Source: Nilaparvata lugens
Lineage: Eukaryota; Arthropoda; Insecta; Hemiptera; Delphacidae
Length of the DNA: 64,000 nt
Assembly: GCF_014356525.2 (NCBI RefSeq)
Contig: NC_052505.1
Location: 24,573,432-24,637,431 of the forward strand
Reading direction: 5' to 3'
The position numbers were made by a program, and so were the translations under genes. Below are positions 1 through 10,745 of the stretch, piece by piece. The notes beneath the pieces are model-generated. The model did not search any database, was not told the origin of the DNA, and was given only the letters and a program-made list of their open reading frames with translations. The stretch's first letter is position 1. The number at the start of each line of letters is the position of its first letter.

Positions 1-640
1 TGACCAACTGAAATCTTTAAGAAATTAAAATAGGCCTATAACCATCCTCGGTAAATTGAGAATCTATATGCAAAATTTCAAGTTAATCAGTTCAGTTGTT
101 CAGACGTGATGATGCATCATTCATGAATTTCCTATCTCGTACGTGTATAAGCTAATCCTTCCCTTTATTATAATATTATAGATAAATGATTTCATCGGTG
201 TGGGGAGTGAAGTTTTTCTTATGAACATAGATCGCTAGTTATAAGAAAAAACTTAATTTTCCCAAATCATTGAAATTCTTATGACTATCAAATCGGAATT
301 ATCTGAGGTAATTTGTCTGAATTATTCAAATTTCAGTGGCTATTCCGAAATTAGGCTGATTAAAGCTGAACATATAAATAAATAAATGTTTATTTCTCAA
401 AAAAAACTAAAACTACAACATCAATTAAACAAAATATTAGATAAATTACAGTTACATATAATAGTTAGTTACAAAAAATTTCGTATAATGTGTGACCTCT
501 ACTTGTTTAGTTTTTTCTGTGTGGAAATTGACCTACTCCACTATGGCGCACCATGTTCTAGAGTAGGTTTGCGTATATCTTACTAAAAGGAAACTGAATA
601 TGTTTTGTATGTACTGTACATTCCAATCAATAACTTGATT
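1..640. other. AT-rich intergenic DNA, no gene seen
   Basis: AT-rich sequence without a convincing coding frame, RNA gene or recognisable repeat end. The only open frame (386-586) has no recognisable domain. Confidence 0.6.
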
Positions 641-644
641 GCCA

Positions 645-795
645 GTGCCGTTTGCACAGTGACAGTTTAAACTAAATTTTATTTCAAAGTGGATTGAATC
701 CGTATCAAGTCTCGTTCGTTATAATGTGCTTCATTTCGAGTTTAAGCCACCAACTGATTAAATTCAGTTTAAGCTTTGACTGTGCAAACGGCCCC
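645..795. mobile_element. MITE, GGGCCGTTTGCACAG family (copy 1)
   Basis: A ~150 bp element with inverted ends: the left end reads GCCGTTTGCACAG and the right end CTGTGCAAACGGCC. The interior carries AGTTTAAACT-like and ACTGATTAAATTCAG-like stretches and a central AGTCTCGTTCGTTATAATG. A second copy at 45016-45171 shares ends and interior in the opposite orientation, which supports a dispersed family. No coding capacity. The transposase family is not assignable from the sequence. Confidence 0.7.
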
Positions 796-1270
796 AAGTG
801 GAATTGAAACTAATCTTGCTAAAACATAAGTGCACTAAGCGTATTCTGCAAATCAATTCAAATTAAAATAGTTAATTTTCTAATACTGAACAATAAAAAC
901 GAGTAGCGGTTATTTGTGATGAGAATAACGCAAATGCTCTGGAATTTGATGGCGTCCTAGTAGATATGTTTATTGATTGGGTTTTAATGCAATATAAAGA
1001 GATTAGTAGCTATTTCAACTATCAATCGGAATAAAATTATCAGGGTTTTATCAAAGACAAGAACAAATTCTATCACAGTTTTATTCAACATTCTATTTTC
1101 ATTCTGTGTATTTTTCAACTATTTCATTTTCGTTTGGTGTTGTTACACAATGAATGATTTCAATTGATTTTACATCAATTCATTTGTTTCGTTTATTCCG
1201 TTGAGCTTGAATTCAACAAATCTCATATGAATTTACTCTGAAAAACTCATTCTCAAATGTCTGATTATGC
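796..1270. other. AT-rich intergenic DNA
   Basis: Nothing recognisable beyond AT-rich sequence. Confidence 0.5.
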
Positions 1271-1274
1271 ATAA

Positions 1275-1890
1275 TACTAGTAGTTCTGTGAACATTAGAC
1301 CTCGCGCACTTTAAAACCACAGCCTCCTCTAATACTGTCCATCAGAGTGAATTATGTCCTGTCTTGACGTGTCGGCGAGATATCGGTGTGTAAACAACTA
1401 ATGGTTGTTTGGGTCGTTGTATCGACAATAATTAATTTGTTGTAAACATCTATGCTACTATCATAAAAAGCTTACCAAGTTGAAAGCAGAGAAAAGTCGG
1501 GAGAAAATATTATGCTACTTCGAGTTATCAATTGCATGCCTCATTGCTTGCAATTAATAGTCCACACGACAGCTGATTTTTTACCAAGATACATTGAGAT
1601 CCACTCGACAGCTGATGTATAATGAATAATTCTATAGGCTGATTTTTACGGTAGTATTGGCATTCTAAGGAGACTCCTTTTCCTTTTGTATTTTGTATGA
1701 TACAAAATTTCAAAAAACCTCATATATTCGTCGACGCGAAATTCAAAAAGGAACATACCTGTAAAATTTCATGAAAATCTATTACTGCGTTTCGCCGTAA
1801 ATGCGGAACATATAAACATAAATATAAATATAAAGAGATATTCAAGACCGTCGACTTGAATTTTAGACCTCACTTTGCTCGGTCAATTAT
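1275..1890 (+). repeat. Dispersed interspersed repeat, copy A
   Basis: From ACTAGTAGTTCTGTGAACA to the tail around GCGGAACATATAAACAT this segment aligns by eye with 13177-13712 in the same orientation. Shared blocks include TCTAATACTGTCCATCAGAG, GATATCGGTGT, GCTACTTCGAGTTATCAATT and a TACTGCGTT(T/C)CGCCGTAAATGCGGA motif. The right end here continues with ACCGTCGACTTGAATTTTAG. No intact frame is present. It is probably a 3' fragment of a retroelement or a non-autonomous element; the class is not resolved. Confidence 0.65.
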
Positions 1891-1928
1891 TTTAAATGCA
1901 TTCATTCTTCTCAACACACTCTTTTAAA

Positions 1929-2049
1929 TAGTGAGAACACAATCATTGTTGGGACATTGATCCTGAACTGTCAGCATTGTTTATATTGGAAACATTGATA
2001 TTATCTGTTGAGGAATGCTGACAGACTAGGGTGAATCTCACCCACTATA
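1929..2049. mobile_element. ~95-120 bp palindromic MITE (copy 1, diverged)
   Basis: Begins TAGTGAGA and ends GAATCTCACCCACTA, with inner inverted CTGTCAGCATTG / GGAATGCTGACAG. The same core recurs at 5775, 15503, 36201, 58012, 61069 and 62385. Short, non-coding and hairpin-capable, as expected of a MITE. Confidence 0.65.
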
Positions 2050-3084
2050 GCGGTAGTCCATTTCATGAGTTAGGGGCCGAAATAGAAGTTTTACTGAAAC
2101 AAAAAACTAGTGGACAAACATAACGAGTTAGGACTTTGTGTCGGTATGGGGTGTCGTAAACTTACAGGAAATACACTAATGGGAACAGACTGAGTTTCAG
2201 AACAAATGGCCAAGTTACTTGATAAGAATCAGCGAAGAAAGTTTTCGTCTACAGTTTTGAACCAAATGTTTAAATTGATAAATTAACTGCAAAAAGTGGA
2301 ATGGGAGATTAAATTGCTGTCTAGAAGTCTCAAAATTGTGAACTAGAAAATTAACTTACATGTACCAAGAGCACTACATACATACCTGAGTTAATCTTTC
2401 CTTCATATTCTTGAGCTCTTCTGCTCCACATTCTATTACCCTGTTTCGGCTAACAGTAAATTTAAACAAATTAACATGCTTATTTTTGGCAAAGCCTTTT
2501 ATACGAATCTCTATAAGATAAGTATAAGATAGTATAAGGAAGATATTTAACACCAACTATATACTATTCTTGCATCTATCCTACTACTCATATCTACATA
2601 AATACTCACTCCAAGCAGTTATCTTCTGCTATGTAATGTAGTATTGTTATTTATTACCTTTTCGGTTTTTTCAGGTATGTCTTATTCCGACGTGATCAGT
2701 GAGTATTCACCAGTAAACGTAAGTTATCTATCAAATTGAATTCTACTTAAATTCTGCTGTTGATCGATCGTAGTTATTTTAAAAACTGTTTCTTCGAGTT
2801 CAATAATAAATTATTGTAGAAGGGGATCTATACAGACTAGGAGTTAGCGGATGTACTCTAATCGTACGATTCACATAATCTATAATGAACAATGATAGCA
2901 ATATAGTGGATATATCCAATAACATTGTTCTTTCAAATTTACACTTTTGCAGTAGTAAGCTCAGTTAAGTACTGCGATACCCACGTGATTGTTCAATTTC
3001 TAGATTATCAACTCTTTTATTGTGTACGAGCTGGCCCGGCGATCTTCGTACCGCCAAATAGTTAATGCTTCTCATGACAAACTT
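2050..3084. other. Intergenic DNA, no gene seen
   Basis: AT-rich, no convincing coding frame. Contains GATCGATCG-type short palindromes only. Confidence 0.5.
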
Positions 3085-3280
3085 TAGCAGGATGCACGCA
3101 CACCTGAGGAGGCGCGATGCGGCATTTTGCATCCAGGTGCTTTTTGCTTATTGGTTTGAATGGAAGAACTCACACACACTGAATCGGGTATGGCGTTGAA
3201 CGGTGTGATAAGGCAATCTCCATAAGATCAACATTTTGTATCACCAAGCCGCGCCTCCTCAGGTGTGCTTAGCCTTAGCT
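3085..3280. mobile_element. Inverted-repeat element (MITE candidate)
   Basis: An 18 bp perfect inverted repeat, CACACCTGAGGAGGCGCG at 3099-3116 and its complement at 3250-3267, encloses ~130 bp of non-coding DNA. The arms are GC-rich compared with their surroundings. No target duplication was identified and no second copy is present in the window. Confidence 0.5.
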
Positions 3281-4225
3281 TAATCCGATCCTCTATATTT
3301 TCATGAAAATTATCCAACAATCAGTATTTATAAATTTATATCTCAATATGGACTTCCTATGTGCTTAGTTAGTTATGCAGCAGTTTGTATTTTTGGATAT
3401 AGTTGAATGCAGCTTGCTGGGACATTGAATGGTATATCTCCTTGCTGCTGATTTTCCCGTGCATATTCTAAATTTACAGCATTTAGAGTTCTACAACCCA
3501 AGTTTGGACGTCGTTTGTACCGCGGAATTATTATTAGAATTAACATTTTGTGAATCAGTAGGAAGAAAATATAAAAACAGATCTATCAACGGTTGTTGGA
3601 TGACGCAATGATTATAACAGCTGATTTCTATTTCTATGTGTGGCCAGCTCACAAATCTTCTCTCATAAGGATTACATGTAAACTTTGAAGGACCGTAGGA
3701 AAGAGTCCTGAAGTCGGATTAGATTTAAATTGTGATTAATTTGAAGAGAAGCCTTCTTTTCGAAATAGCCTTCTCTGATTGGTTCTCGTGAAACTAGTCA
3801 CGATTAAAATTTAACCGGCTTTTGTGCAAACGGGCCTAAATATCCCAATTCTAATTGCCATCAAATTGATATTATCATGAATATATTAATTCAAATGCAT
3901 TTAAATTGCGATTTTTAATCAAATACAGAAAATTGAATATTTTTATAAATAGAGTATTAAATACTGAACATTTATGATAATTATTGGAACATTCTACTTC
4001 TTCACTTAATATACTTATAAATCCCATTCTCTTTGTCTTCGAATATTCTCCCATGTAAAGCAATTACAAGATATTTTTTTATCCTGTGAAGAAGCAAAGA
4101 AGTGCTAAAAAGAAGCTTAGACAAAAAAAATATCCATACGGATGGTAGTTTGGAGGGGGTGGGGCGCAAAAAGAAGAGTAAAAAGCCTACCTACAGCTAG
4201 CTACCGAATCGGCCCAGTGACATAG
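3281..4225. other. Intergenic DNA with a MITE-end fragment
   Basis: Mostly featureless. At about 3795-3835 there is a fragment ending TGTGCAAACGGGCC that resembles the ends of the GGGCCGTTTGCACAG element family, preceded by ATTAAAATTTAACCGGC. A related ATTAAAATTTAAC stretch recurs near 54477. Confidence 0.4.
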
Positions 4226-4228
4226 TTA

Positions 4229-4276
4229 TCTCTCTCACTCACTTACTCCCTCTCACTCTCTCTCTCTCTCTCTCTC
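4229..4276. repeat. (TC)n microsatellite
   Basis: Imperfect CT/TC dinucleotide array ending in a pure run at 4257-4276. Confidence 0.9.
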
Positions 4277-4439
4277 AACAACAAAGGCCTCCGATTTATG
4301 ACAGTGGGAATGATGTTTGAATTATTGCGAGAGGGGGGAGGGAGAATAAAGAAACCCCTCCTCTTCTGTTGGCGTTAGACTTATCAAGACAGTTTTCTTC
4401 CTCGATTCTGATGAGTAAAGTCAACCGCTCCATTTCCTC

Positions 4440-5710
4440 CTCTTCTTTTTTCCTATCTCCTTCCTCTTCCACTAAACTTTATTGCCAGCTCATTAGACAA
4501 AGGCTTTGTTCTTTCTCCACTGTGTAGTTATCTGGGTTTCCTTTTGTTTTTCTGTCGTTACTAGTTTGTTATTCTTTTTTCCACCTGATGATCTTGATTC
4601 TCGTCCTGTATCCTGTTATTCCTTCTTATCTTAATGTTTGTCCTTCTTCTTCCTTGCTTTACATTCTTACTCAGCTTTCTTCTCTTCCCTTTCCAGTATA
4701 TTTATTTTCGTTATTTTTTTATTTTATTTTTGATTTCATTTTTCTCCGATCTTCCTCTTTATCCATTTAATCAACTATATCTTTTCATTATAATTCCTCC
4801 AATCTCTTGATTGTTCAGTTTTCTACATTTTTCAATTCACTCCCATCAAGGCTCATCTATCTTTTACTTGTGCGTTCTGAATTTTATTCTCGTTCATATT
4901 CTTCTGCCTCCCCAATAGACCACTACTCTTTATTTTCTTCTATCTTCTCTCATCTTTCCTTTGTCATTCCTTCTTCTTTTTTCCCATATTTCAGATAAAT
5001 TTCTCTTGCCTTTTGTATTTCTCTCTCGCTACTTCTACTCTCCTCTATCCTTTTTAAGCTTTCCATTTCCTTATCTTATCTTTTATCATAATTCTTATCT
5101 CTATTTCCTTATTTCATTATCCTTTTTGCTTTCTCCATTTTCTCTCCTCTTTATAAGTTTTCCTTCTTCTCATAATTCTGCTCTTTCGTAGGCCGTTCTT
5201 AGACACCTTCGTTCTCCGCCTTAATCTAGTTTCCTTTTTTGGAAAATATAATTATCTAATTCATTTTTCTATTTATATATTATCTTCTTCAACCAGTCTT
5301 CTATGTCACTGATTTTCCTCTATTATTTCCTCCATTTCCTTTAATTCATCTCCAGCTTCTTCCACCTCTCTTTTTCCTCCTACATTTCTTCTTATATCAC
5401 ATCTCCTTCCAATTTTTTTTCGCTTCTCATTCTTCTTTTTCTCTCCTCTTGAATCTTCTCCACCTTCTTCTCCTCCTCTTTTCCACTCCACCTCGTCTAA
5501 AATCCTCTCATCTCCTTATTCCTGTAGCATCTCTCCCCATCTCCTTCCTTTTTCCTACTTGCTCCGCCTTCTCTTCCCTCATTCTCCTACCTCATCATTG
5601 CCAACTCATTGAACACGGCCCATCTTCATCTTCATCTCCTCTCCTTTCTCCTCCTTCTGTCCATCCTCCCTCCCTCCTCTCTCTTCCACACAAAGTTCTG
5701 GCTCACTGCT
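4440..5710. repeat. Polypyrimidine low-complexity tract
   Basis: About 1.2 kb in which the + strand is overwhelmingly C/T, built from degenerate TTC/CTT/TCTCC words. Frames crossing it encode only F/L/S/P-rich (or E/K/R-rich on the other strand) low-complexity peptides and are not genes. Mirror-symmetric stretches could form triplex DNA. Confidence 0.85.
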
Positions 5711-5774
5711 TTTGCTTTGTTTGTTTGTGTGCCACGTCACTCATTAATCTAATAGAGATGACACTAAAATACAG

Positions 5775-5866
5775 TCATACGTCCACTTTAAACAGTCAGC
5801 ATCCGTTATTCATAACATCAATGCTTCCAATTCAGACAGTGCTGACAATTTAAAATGAATCTCATC
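5775..5866. mobile_element. ~95 bp palindromic MITE (copy 2)
   Basis: Contains CACTTTAAACAGTCAGCAT and the inverted GTGCTGACAATTTAAAATGA followed by ATCTCATC, matching the family consensus at 15503 and 62385. Confidence 0.65.
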
Positions 5867-6420
5867 AAAGAAGAGACTCACCAAAATAGAGTGATAGACC
5901 CCAGCAGTTGATGCTCCAATTAACTTGTTGTTGATGTTTCATTCCGTTTTGTCTCTTCTTCTTTTCTGTCTCTGCCTCTCCCATCAGCCGTGAATTCTGT
6001 CCTGTATTCGCTCATCAGACCACTCAACCATTAGAGGCAATTGTCTTCTCGTGCATATTTAGGTCACAAGGAGTTGAACATAATATAGTTGATATTGACC
6101 TAGAAACTGTTTACAACGACCTTGATTGCATATTGGCTGAATGCTTCTTAATGTGTGTGAGATACAAATTTGGAGATACTAGAAGCACTATCTTGGTTTA
6201 AACAGAGATAGATCAGCTATTTGTTTAATCCCGAAATTAAACCTATAACAAATAGGACAAAATCATCATCCGTCGAATAATCCACGATTAGTAATCGAGC
6301 GTTAAACTTGGGTAGATTATAATATGGCTTTTGCTTGGAACGGTTTTGTCCATCAACTATGTGGCTCAGTTACATGAATTTTATTTGGAGGTTCTTCAAA
6401 CAAAATACTCCTGTACAATT
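5867..6420. other. Intergenic DNA
   Basis: Includes a short pyrimidine-rich stretch at about 5945-5985. No gene or repeat end recognised. Confidence 0.5.
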
Positions 6421-6569
6421 AATTATACAGGATGACACAGAATAACGGGAACTTTCAAAAACGCCATAAAACATTAGTGGGAAGGGCAAAAATGATTTTA
6501 TTCAAACTAATGTAAAGTTCAAGACTTGCCATTTGAGAATTATTAATAACATCTATCACTTTTTGACAA

Positions 6570-6690
6570 TTACCTCTTCAAGATGGCTCCCTCCTGAACG
6601 AATACACTCTTGAAATCTGTGTTGATGATTCCTCATTGATCGCTGCAACATCTGCGTTTCCTGGTCCCATGATCTGTCCACCTGCGATTT
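6570..6690 (-). pseudogene. Transposase C-terminal remnant (left foldback arm)
   Basis: On the minus strand an open stretch reads RSWDQETQMLQRSMRNHQHR followed by FQECIRSGGSHLEEVIVKK and a TGA stop. The pattern of a basic helix, then F-Q-x-C-I-x-x-G-G-x-H-x-E, is typical of the C-terminus of Tc1/mariner-like transposases, although I cannot name the lineage. Only the last ~40 residues are present; no catalytic residues are included. Confidence 0.55.
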
Positions 6691-6796
6691 TCTGTTTGTG
6701 GAGCTATCTCAAATCAAACGTTTTCACAACTTGACCAATAACTATGGTTGAATCATAACAGACAAATCAAAATAAAATTAGCAATATCCCAGCTGA

Positions 6797-6895
6797 GATG
6801 TTGCAGCAATCGTTCTGGAATCTCATCGCAGATTTCAAGAGTGTATTCGTGCAGGAGGAAGCCATCTTGAAGAAGTAATTGTCATAAAGTGATAG
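6797..6895 (+). pseudogene. Transposase C-terminal remnant (right foldback arm)
   Basis: Mirror copy of the left-arm remnant: FQECIRAGGSHLEEVIVIK can be read in one frame, but a 1 nt deletion relative to the left arm, between the MLQQS segment and FQEC, breaks the frame. Ends at a stop shortly before 6895. Confidence 0.5.
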
Positions 6896-7027
6896 ATGTT
6901 ATCAATAATTCTCATATGGCAAGTCTTGAACTTTACGTTAGTTTGAATAAAATCATTTTTGCCCTTCCAACTAATGTTTTATGGCGTTTTTAAAATTTCC
7001 CGTTATTCTGTGTCACTCTTTATAATT

Positions 7028-7480
7028 GGGTACTTCTTTGATATCAAGTATCAAAGCACTATAATGTAATATTGATGCTCCCCTATACTAGACGTGGAGC
7101 CACAGTATGGTGAGCCATATATCATTATATACAGTGTTTGATAGCCTTTTCGCTATTAAAACAGGACAGGAAGATCAAACAAGCCCAAGATGACAATCTC
7201 CATCCTCAATAATGACTCACAAATTTGATGAGATTCCCAGATCATCATTAGTGCCTGACATCAAATTATGCTCAGAGACAAGAATGTTTGCAGACAATGT
7301 TTGCAATCTCTTGAAGACGGTGTTGAAATTCAAATGAGATGAGAGCACACTGGTAGAGGAGACGGCATCAGTGATGTGTAGTGATCGTATTCATATAAAG
7401 TGTAAATTTGGCTGCATTTCAAAATGAGCGACTGAATAGGTAACAAGCTGCTTGCATTTCATGCAAATTGCCATCGATCG
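7028..7480. other. Intergenic DNA
   Basis: No gene or repeat boundary recognised. Confidence 0.45.
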
Positions 7481-8606
7481 CAGCGAAATGCGATTGGTCG
7501 CTACTGTCTACTTCTCCTACATTTTCTCCATCATCATCAACATCCTCTTCTTCTTCGTCTTCTTTGTTCTTCCTCTCTTTTTCTCCTAGGCTCATCTCCT
7601 TGAAATCCTCTTCTTTCTCCTGACCCTCCTCTTCCTCTCCGTTAAAATCCTCCATCAATTACAGTTTTTTCTCTTTCCACGCTACCGTTCATTTCTTCTA
7701 ATTTCATACCTTATTTTGCTTCTCAATTTTCAAAAAACTACTTTTCTCAATATTTTTCAAAATATTGTATCTTTTATCTTTCTGTTTCGTGTCTTCCACT
7801 GTATTGTTTGTTAATTTACTTTGATTCTCTTCTTGATTTTCATCAGTAAATGTTTTTCTCATTTCTGATTTTTATATGAATTTGTTTTAAAGATTTCTTC
7901 TGTTCATTGAATCCATTTTAGCGATATTCTGCTCCACCTCCCCTTTGAAGGACCCTATTCTGATCTAGTCCTCCTCTCCCTCTACGTATTTATTGTCCTC
8001 CTTCTCTTTTTATATTTTCTCAGTTCTTCTATTCAACTATTCCCCTGATTTTTCCTCCTCCTATATCCAATTTTATTCTTATTACCACGTCTGCTCCCAT
8101 CAATTTCCAAACCAAATTTGTCTTCGTCTCTTTCTGGTTTGTTTCCCATCCTTCATTATGTCCATTCTTCTTCTTTTCTGGTCGTATTCTATGAAAATTG
8201 GTATGTGTTAATTGTCACTATTACAGTCTCTTTCTTCTTATCCTCTTTTTCTTTCTGATTTTTTTTCTTCATCTTTTCCAATACTAGTCCTTTCTCTCTT
8301 CTCTCATAGTCTCTTTTCTCCAATTATATTTTCATCTCATTCATCGTGTCTTCTCCACATTCTTCTCTTCTTCTTTTCCTTTTTCTTCATATCTTGTCCC
8401 TTCTCTCGTCTCTCTACTGCAATTATTGTAGTTTTTCCCTCTTACTCTCTTCTCCAATGTTGGTCTCCTTCATTAATTCGTGTTCCTCCCCCCAACAGTT
8501 TTTCTTTACATTTTTCGTTTCTCCTTGTTCATATCCTGTCCTTCCTTTCATTTCTTCACTCTAATTCTTCTTATTCTTTCCTCTTCTCCTTCTTCTTCTT
8601 CTTCTT

Positions 8607-8810
8607 CACCCTCCACTTCATCTTTTTCTCCTTCTTCTTCCGTACTTAGTTACTTTCTCTTACGTACTTCTCTTTCCCCTCGTCGTAGTCTTCTTCTTCT
8701 TGTTCTTCACCCTCCACTTCTTCTTTTTCTCCTTCTTCTTCCGTAGTTAGTTACTTTCTCTCTCACGTACTTCTCTTTCCCCTCGTCGTCTTCTTCTTCT
8801 TCTTCTTCTC
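8607..8810. repeat. Tandem duplication, ~101 bp unit x2
   Basis: CACCCTCCACTTC begins at 8607 and again at 8708. Both units continue through CTCCTTCTTCTTCCGTA, AGTTACTTTCTCT and TTCCCCTCGTCG with only a few differences. Confidence 0.8.
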
Positions 8811-8875
8811 TTCTTCTTCTTCTTCTTCTTCTTCTTCTTCTCTTCTTCTTCTTCTCTTTCTCCTTCTTCTTCCGA
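8787..8875. repeat. (TTC)n microsatellite
   Basis: CTT/TTC triplet array with two or three single-base interruptions. Confidence 0.9.
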
Positions 8876-9244
8876 ATTTTTCTCCCCAGTCTTTTGTCCT
8901 TCCACTCTTCTCCTTGGTAATCGATTGATGCAAAGCGGATAGGAGTCTGTGTATCAAGTGAGTGAAGGAGTCAGTCGAGCAGAACCAACGTCTGCCTCAT
9001 GCATCCTTATCCTTATCCAATCGCAACTAACAACCTGTTCTCCACACTTGTTTGCACCTCTCATTCAAAACCATCTTCCTCAACGTACTCCTCACTCTTC
9101 CATCATCTTATCCTCCTATTCCCCTCTAACTTATTCTGCCTTCACCTTTTTCTTATTTTCGTCTTCATCACGCTTCACCTTTTTATTTTTCATGTCCCTC
9201 AATCTCTTTGTCCGTACTATCACTTTGTGTTTCTTTCTGATTTT

Positions 9245-9800
9245 AGAAAATTACTTCTGCAAAAAATATTTAGTTATGAAAGTTAATCGATATGATTTAA
9301 GGAATGAGAGATATGTTGTACCAAGAACTTTCAATGATTTACCCGATAATTGTGCTGAGTTTGTTAATATGCCCCTCTTGAAAAGAAATTTAAAGATTTG
9401 GTTGAATAATTACACTTTAGATGTAACATAATGTAACTCATTATTAATGTGTTGTATTGTTGTAATTCATTCTGTTCTATTTTTTGTATGTAAGTTCAGG
9501 TTGACTATAACACTATAACACTCTTTAGATTTTTGAGAGCTGAGCCAACAATTTTAATTAATTAATATCATGATAATTTTAACTGTTAAGTAAATGCTGT
9601 AAGTAAATTTAACAGTGTAATAAACTGATAGGTGTATTTAACTGTCAAGTAAAAATAAAGTTCACTGATATATGTATAATTATATTTGAATTTACATGTT
9701 CTATAATACATGTAGTACCTTGTCAAGCAGCCTCTTTGATGTTCGCTTAAGGTAGCTTATTATTCAATAAACGTTTTTTCTATTCTATTCTATTCTATTT
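9245..9800 (+). mobile_element. 5'-truncated non-LTR retrotransposon (LINE) 3' end
   Basis: Contains the C-terminal end of a reverse-transcriptase ORF, an untranslated region, a CAATAAA signal near 9765 and a terminal (TTCTA)n tail at ~9779-9798. Severe 5' truncation and a microsatellite tail are typical of LINE insertions. Confidence 0.7.
9275..9431 (+). pseudogene. LINE reverse-transcriptase C-terminal fragment
   Basis: The reading NRYDLRNERYVVPRTFNDLP followed by DNCAEFVNMPLLKRNLKIWL, then a TAA, matches the usual C-terminal layout of jockey/CR1-like reverse transcriptases: Y-x-L/T-R, then F-N-x-L-P, then a basic L-K-x-W-L helix. Relative to that layout the spacer between the Y-x-L-R and F-N-x-L-P motifs looks shortened, suggesting an internal deletion. 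Only ~50 residues remain, with no catalytic YxDD. The frame stays open upstream, but that part is pyrimidine-tract sequence and not part of the protein. Clade not determined. Confidence 0.6.
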
Positions 9801-10495
9801 ATTTTTTATATTTTCCTTCCCCTCTTTATCTTCTTATCAACAATCCTCCTATCTCCTTATTGATTTCCTTGTTCCTACAAAAGACTTTTCTTATTCTTCC
9901 TACATTTCCATTCTCTCCTAACCACTCTCCTTTCTTACTCCGATTCTTATTCATTTTCTCTTATTCTTCAACTTCTTTTATCAATATACCCAAGTTTCTG
10001 TTATTCAGATCATCACTCTATCGCATTTTTTTCATCATCTTTTGCTCTCTCCTATTCCTGTTTCTAGTATTCCATTCGTCTTATTATTCTCACTGTTTTG
10101 ATCGTCTTCCAAATTGAAAATTTATTTATTTGTCATTTTAGGTCATACTTTTTTCTGACACAACTAGATTTTTCCATCAGTTGCTTCACCTCTCTTCCAC
10201 TTATTCGAATTTATTCTCTAAACTTTTGTCCTCTCCTCTTCCACCTTCCTTGCACTTATTTTCCCTCCTCCTCTCCTTTTCATCTTCCTTATTGGTTTTA
10301 CATTTTTTCTCTCCTATACCAACTCTCATTAAGTTTATCTTTTCCACTTTATTTGTGATATTCCTTTGACATTTATCTCTATTATCCTTCCTTCTTTCTA
10401 TTTCCTCCTTTTCTCTCATCATTTCCTCTTCCCTTTTATCGCATTCCTTCTTTCTCTCAAACTTGTCTCGTTCGTAGGTCGTTATTTTCACACCT
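9800..10495. repeat. Polypyrimidine low-complexity tract
   Basis: About 0.7 kb of C/T-rich + strand, ending at TCGTTCGTAGGTCGTTATTT. A similar ending, CTTTCGTAGGCCGTTCTTAG, lies at ~5185 inside the first tract, so the two tracts may share ancestry. Confidence 0.8.
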
Positions 10496-10745
10496 CTCTG
10501 CTCTGATTACTGCTCTGCATTTCTGGTGTGCAAACTGCTGTTACACCTACAACATAAATAAAACCAGAGCAGATTGAAGGGACGCTGCTCAGTTACAGTT
10601 GGAGGCTTTTACAGCTTAGGCTTACACCTTTTTAGGCTTACAGCTGTGTTGATTCGTCTGCCTGGGACCCTTCATTAGCTTCTTTACTGCTGTTCGCTTT
10701 CAATCAAAAAGTCCTAAATACTCTGGTGTTGACTCACATCCTGGG
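10496..10745. other. Non-repetitive island of balanced composition
   Basis: A ~250 bp stretch of higher complexity next to the pyrimidine tract, with no convincing frame. Possible conserved non-coding or regulatory element; inference only. Confidence 0.3.

Larger units (their letters stand above)
6421..7027. mobile_element. Foldback element made of two inverted transposon 3' ends
   Basis: Two ~200 bp arms are inverted copies of each other: the left begins AATTATACAGGATGACACAG and the right ends with the near-complement. Both include ACAGAATAACGGGAA, GTTTTATGGCGTTTT, ATTCTCA(A/T)ATGGCAAG and AAGATGGC. Each arm, read outward, contains the C-terminal end of a DNA-transposase-like frame (left arm on minus, right arm on plus) followed by an apparent 3' untranslated end. 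The ~110 bp between the arms is unrelated. The element is therefore not a simple MITE but a head-to-head pair of 3' ends of an autonomous transposon. Confidence 0.75.
7500..9240. repeat. Polypyrimidine low-complexity tract
   Basis: About 1.7 kb dominated by C/T on the + strand, grading into TTC microsatellites near 8590-8610 and 8787-8875. All long frames here are low-complexity translations. Interrupted at 8880-9060 by more complex sequence. Confidence 0.85.
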
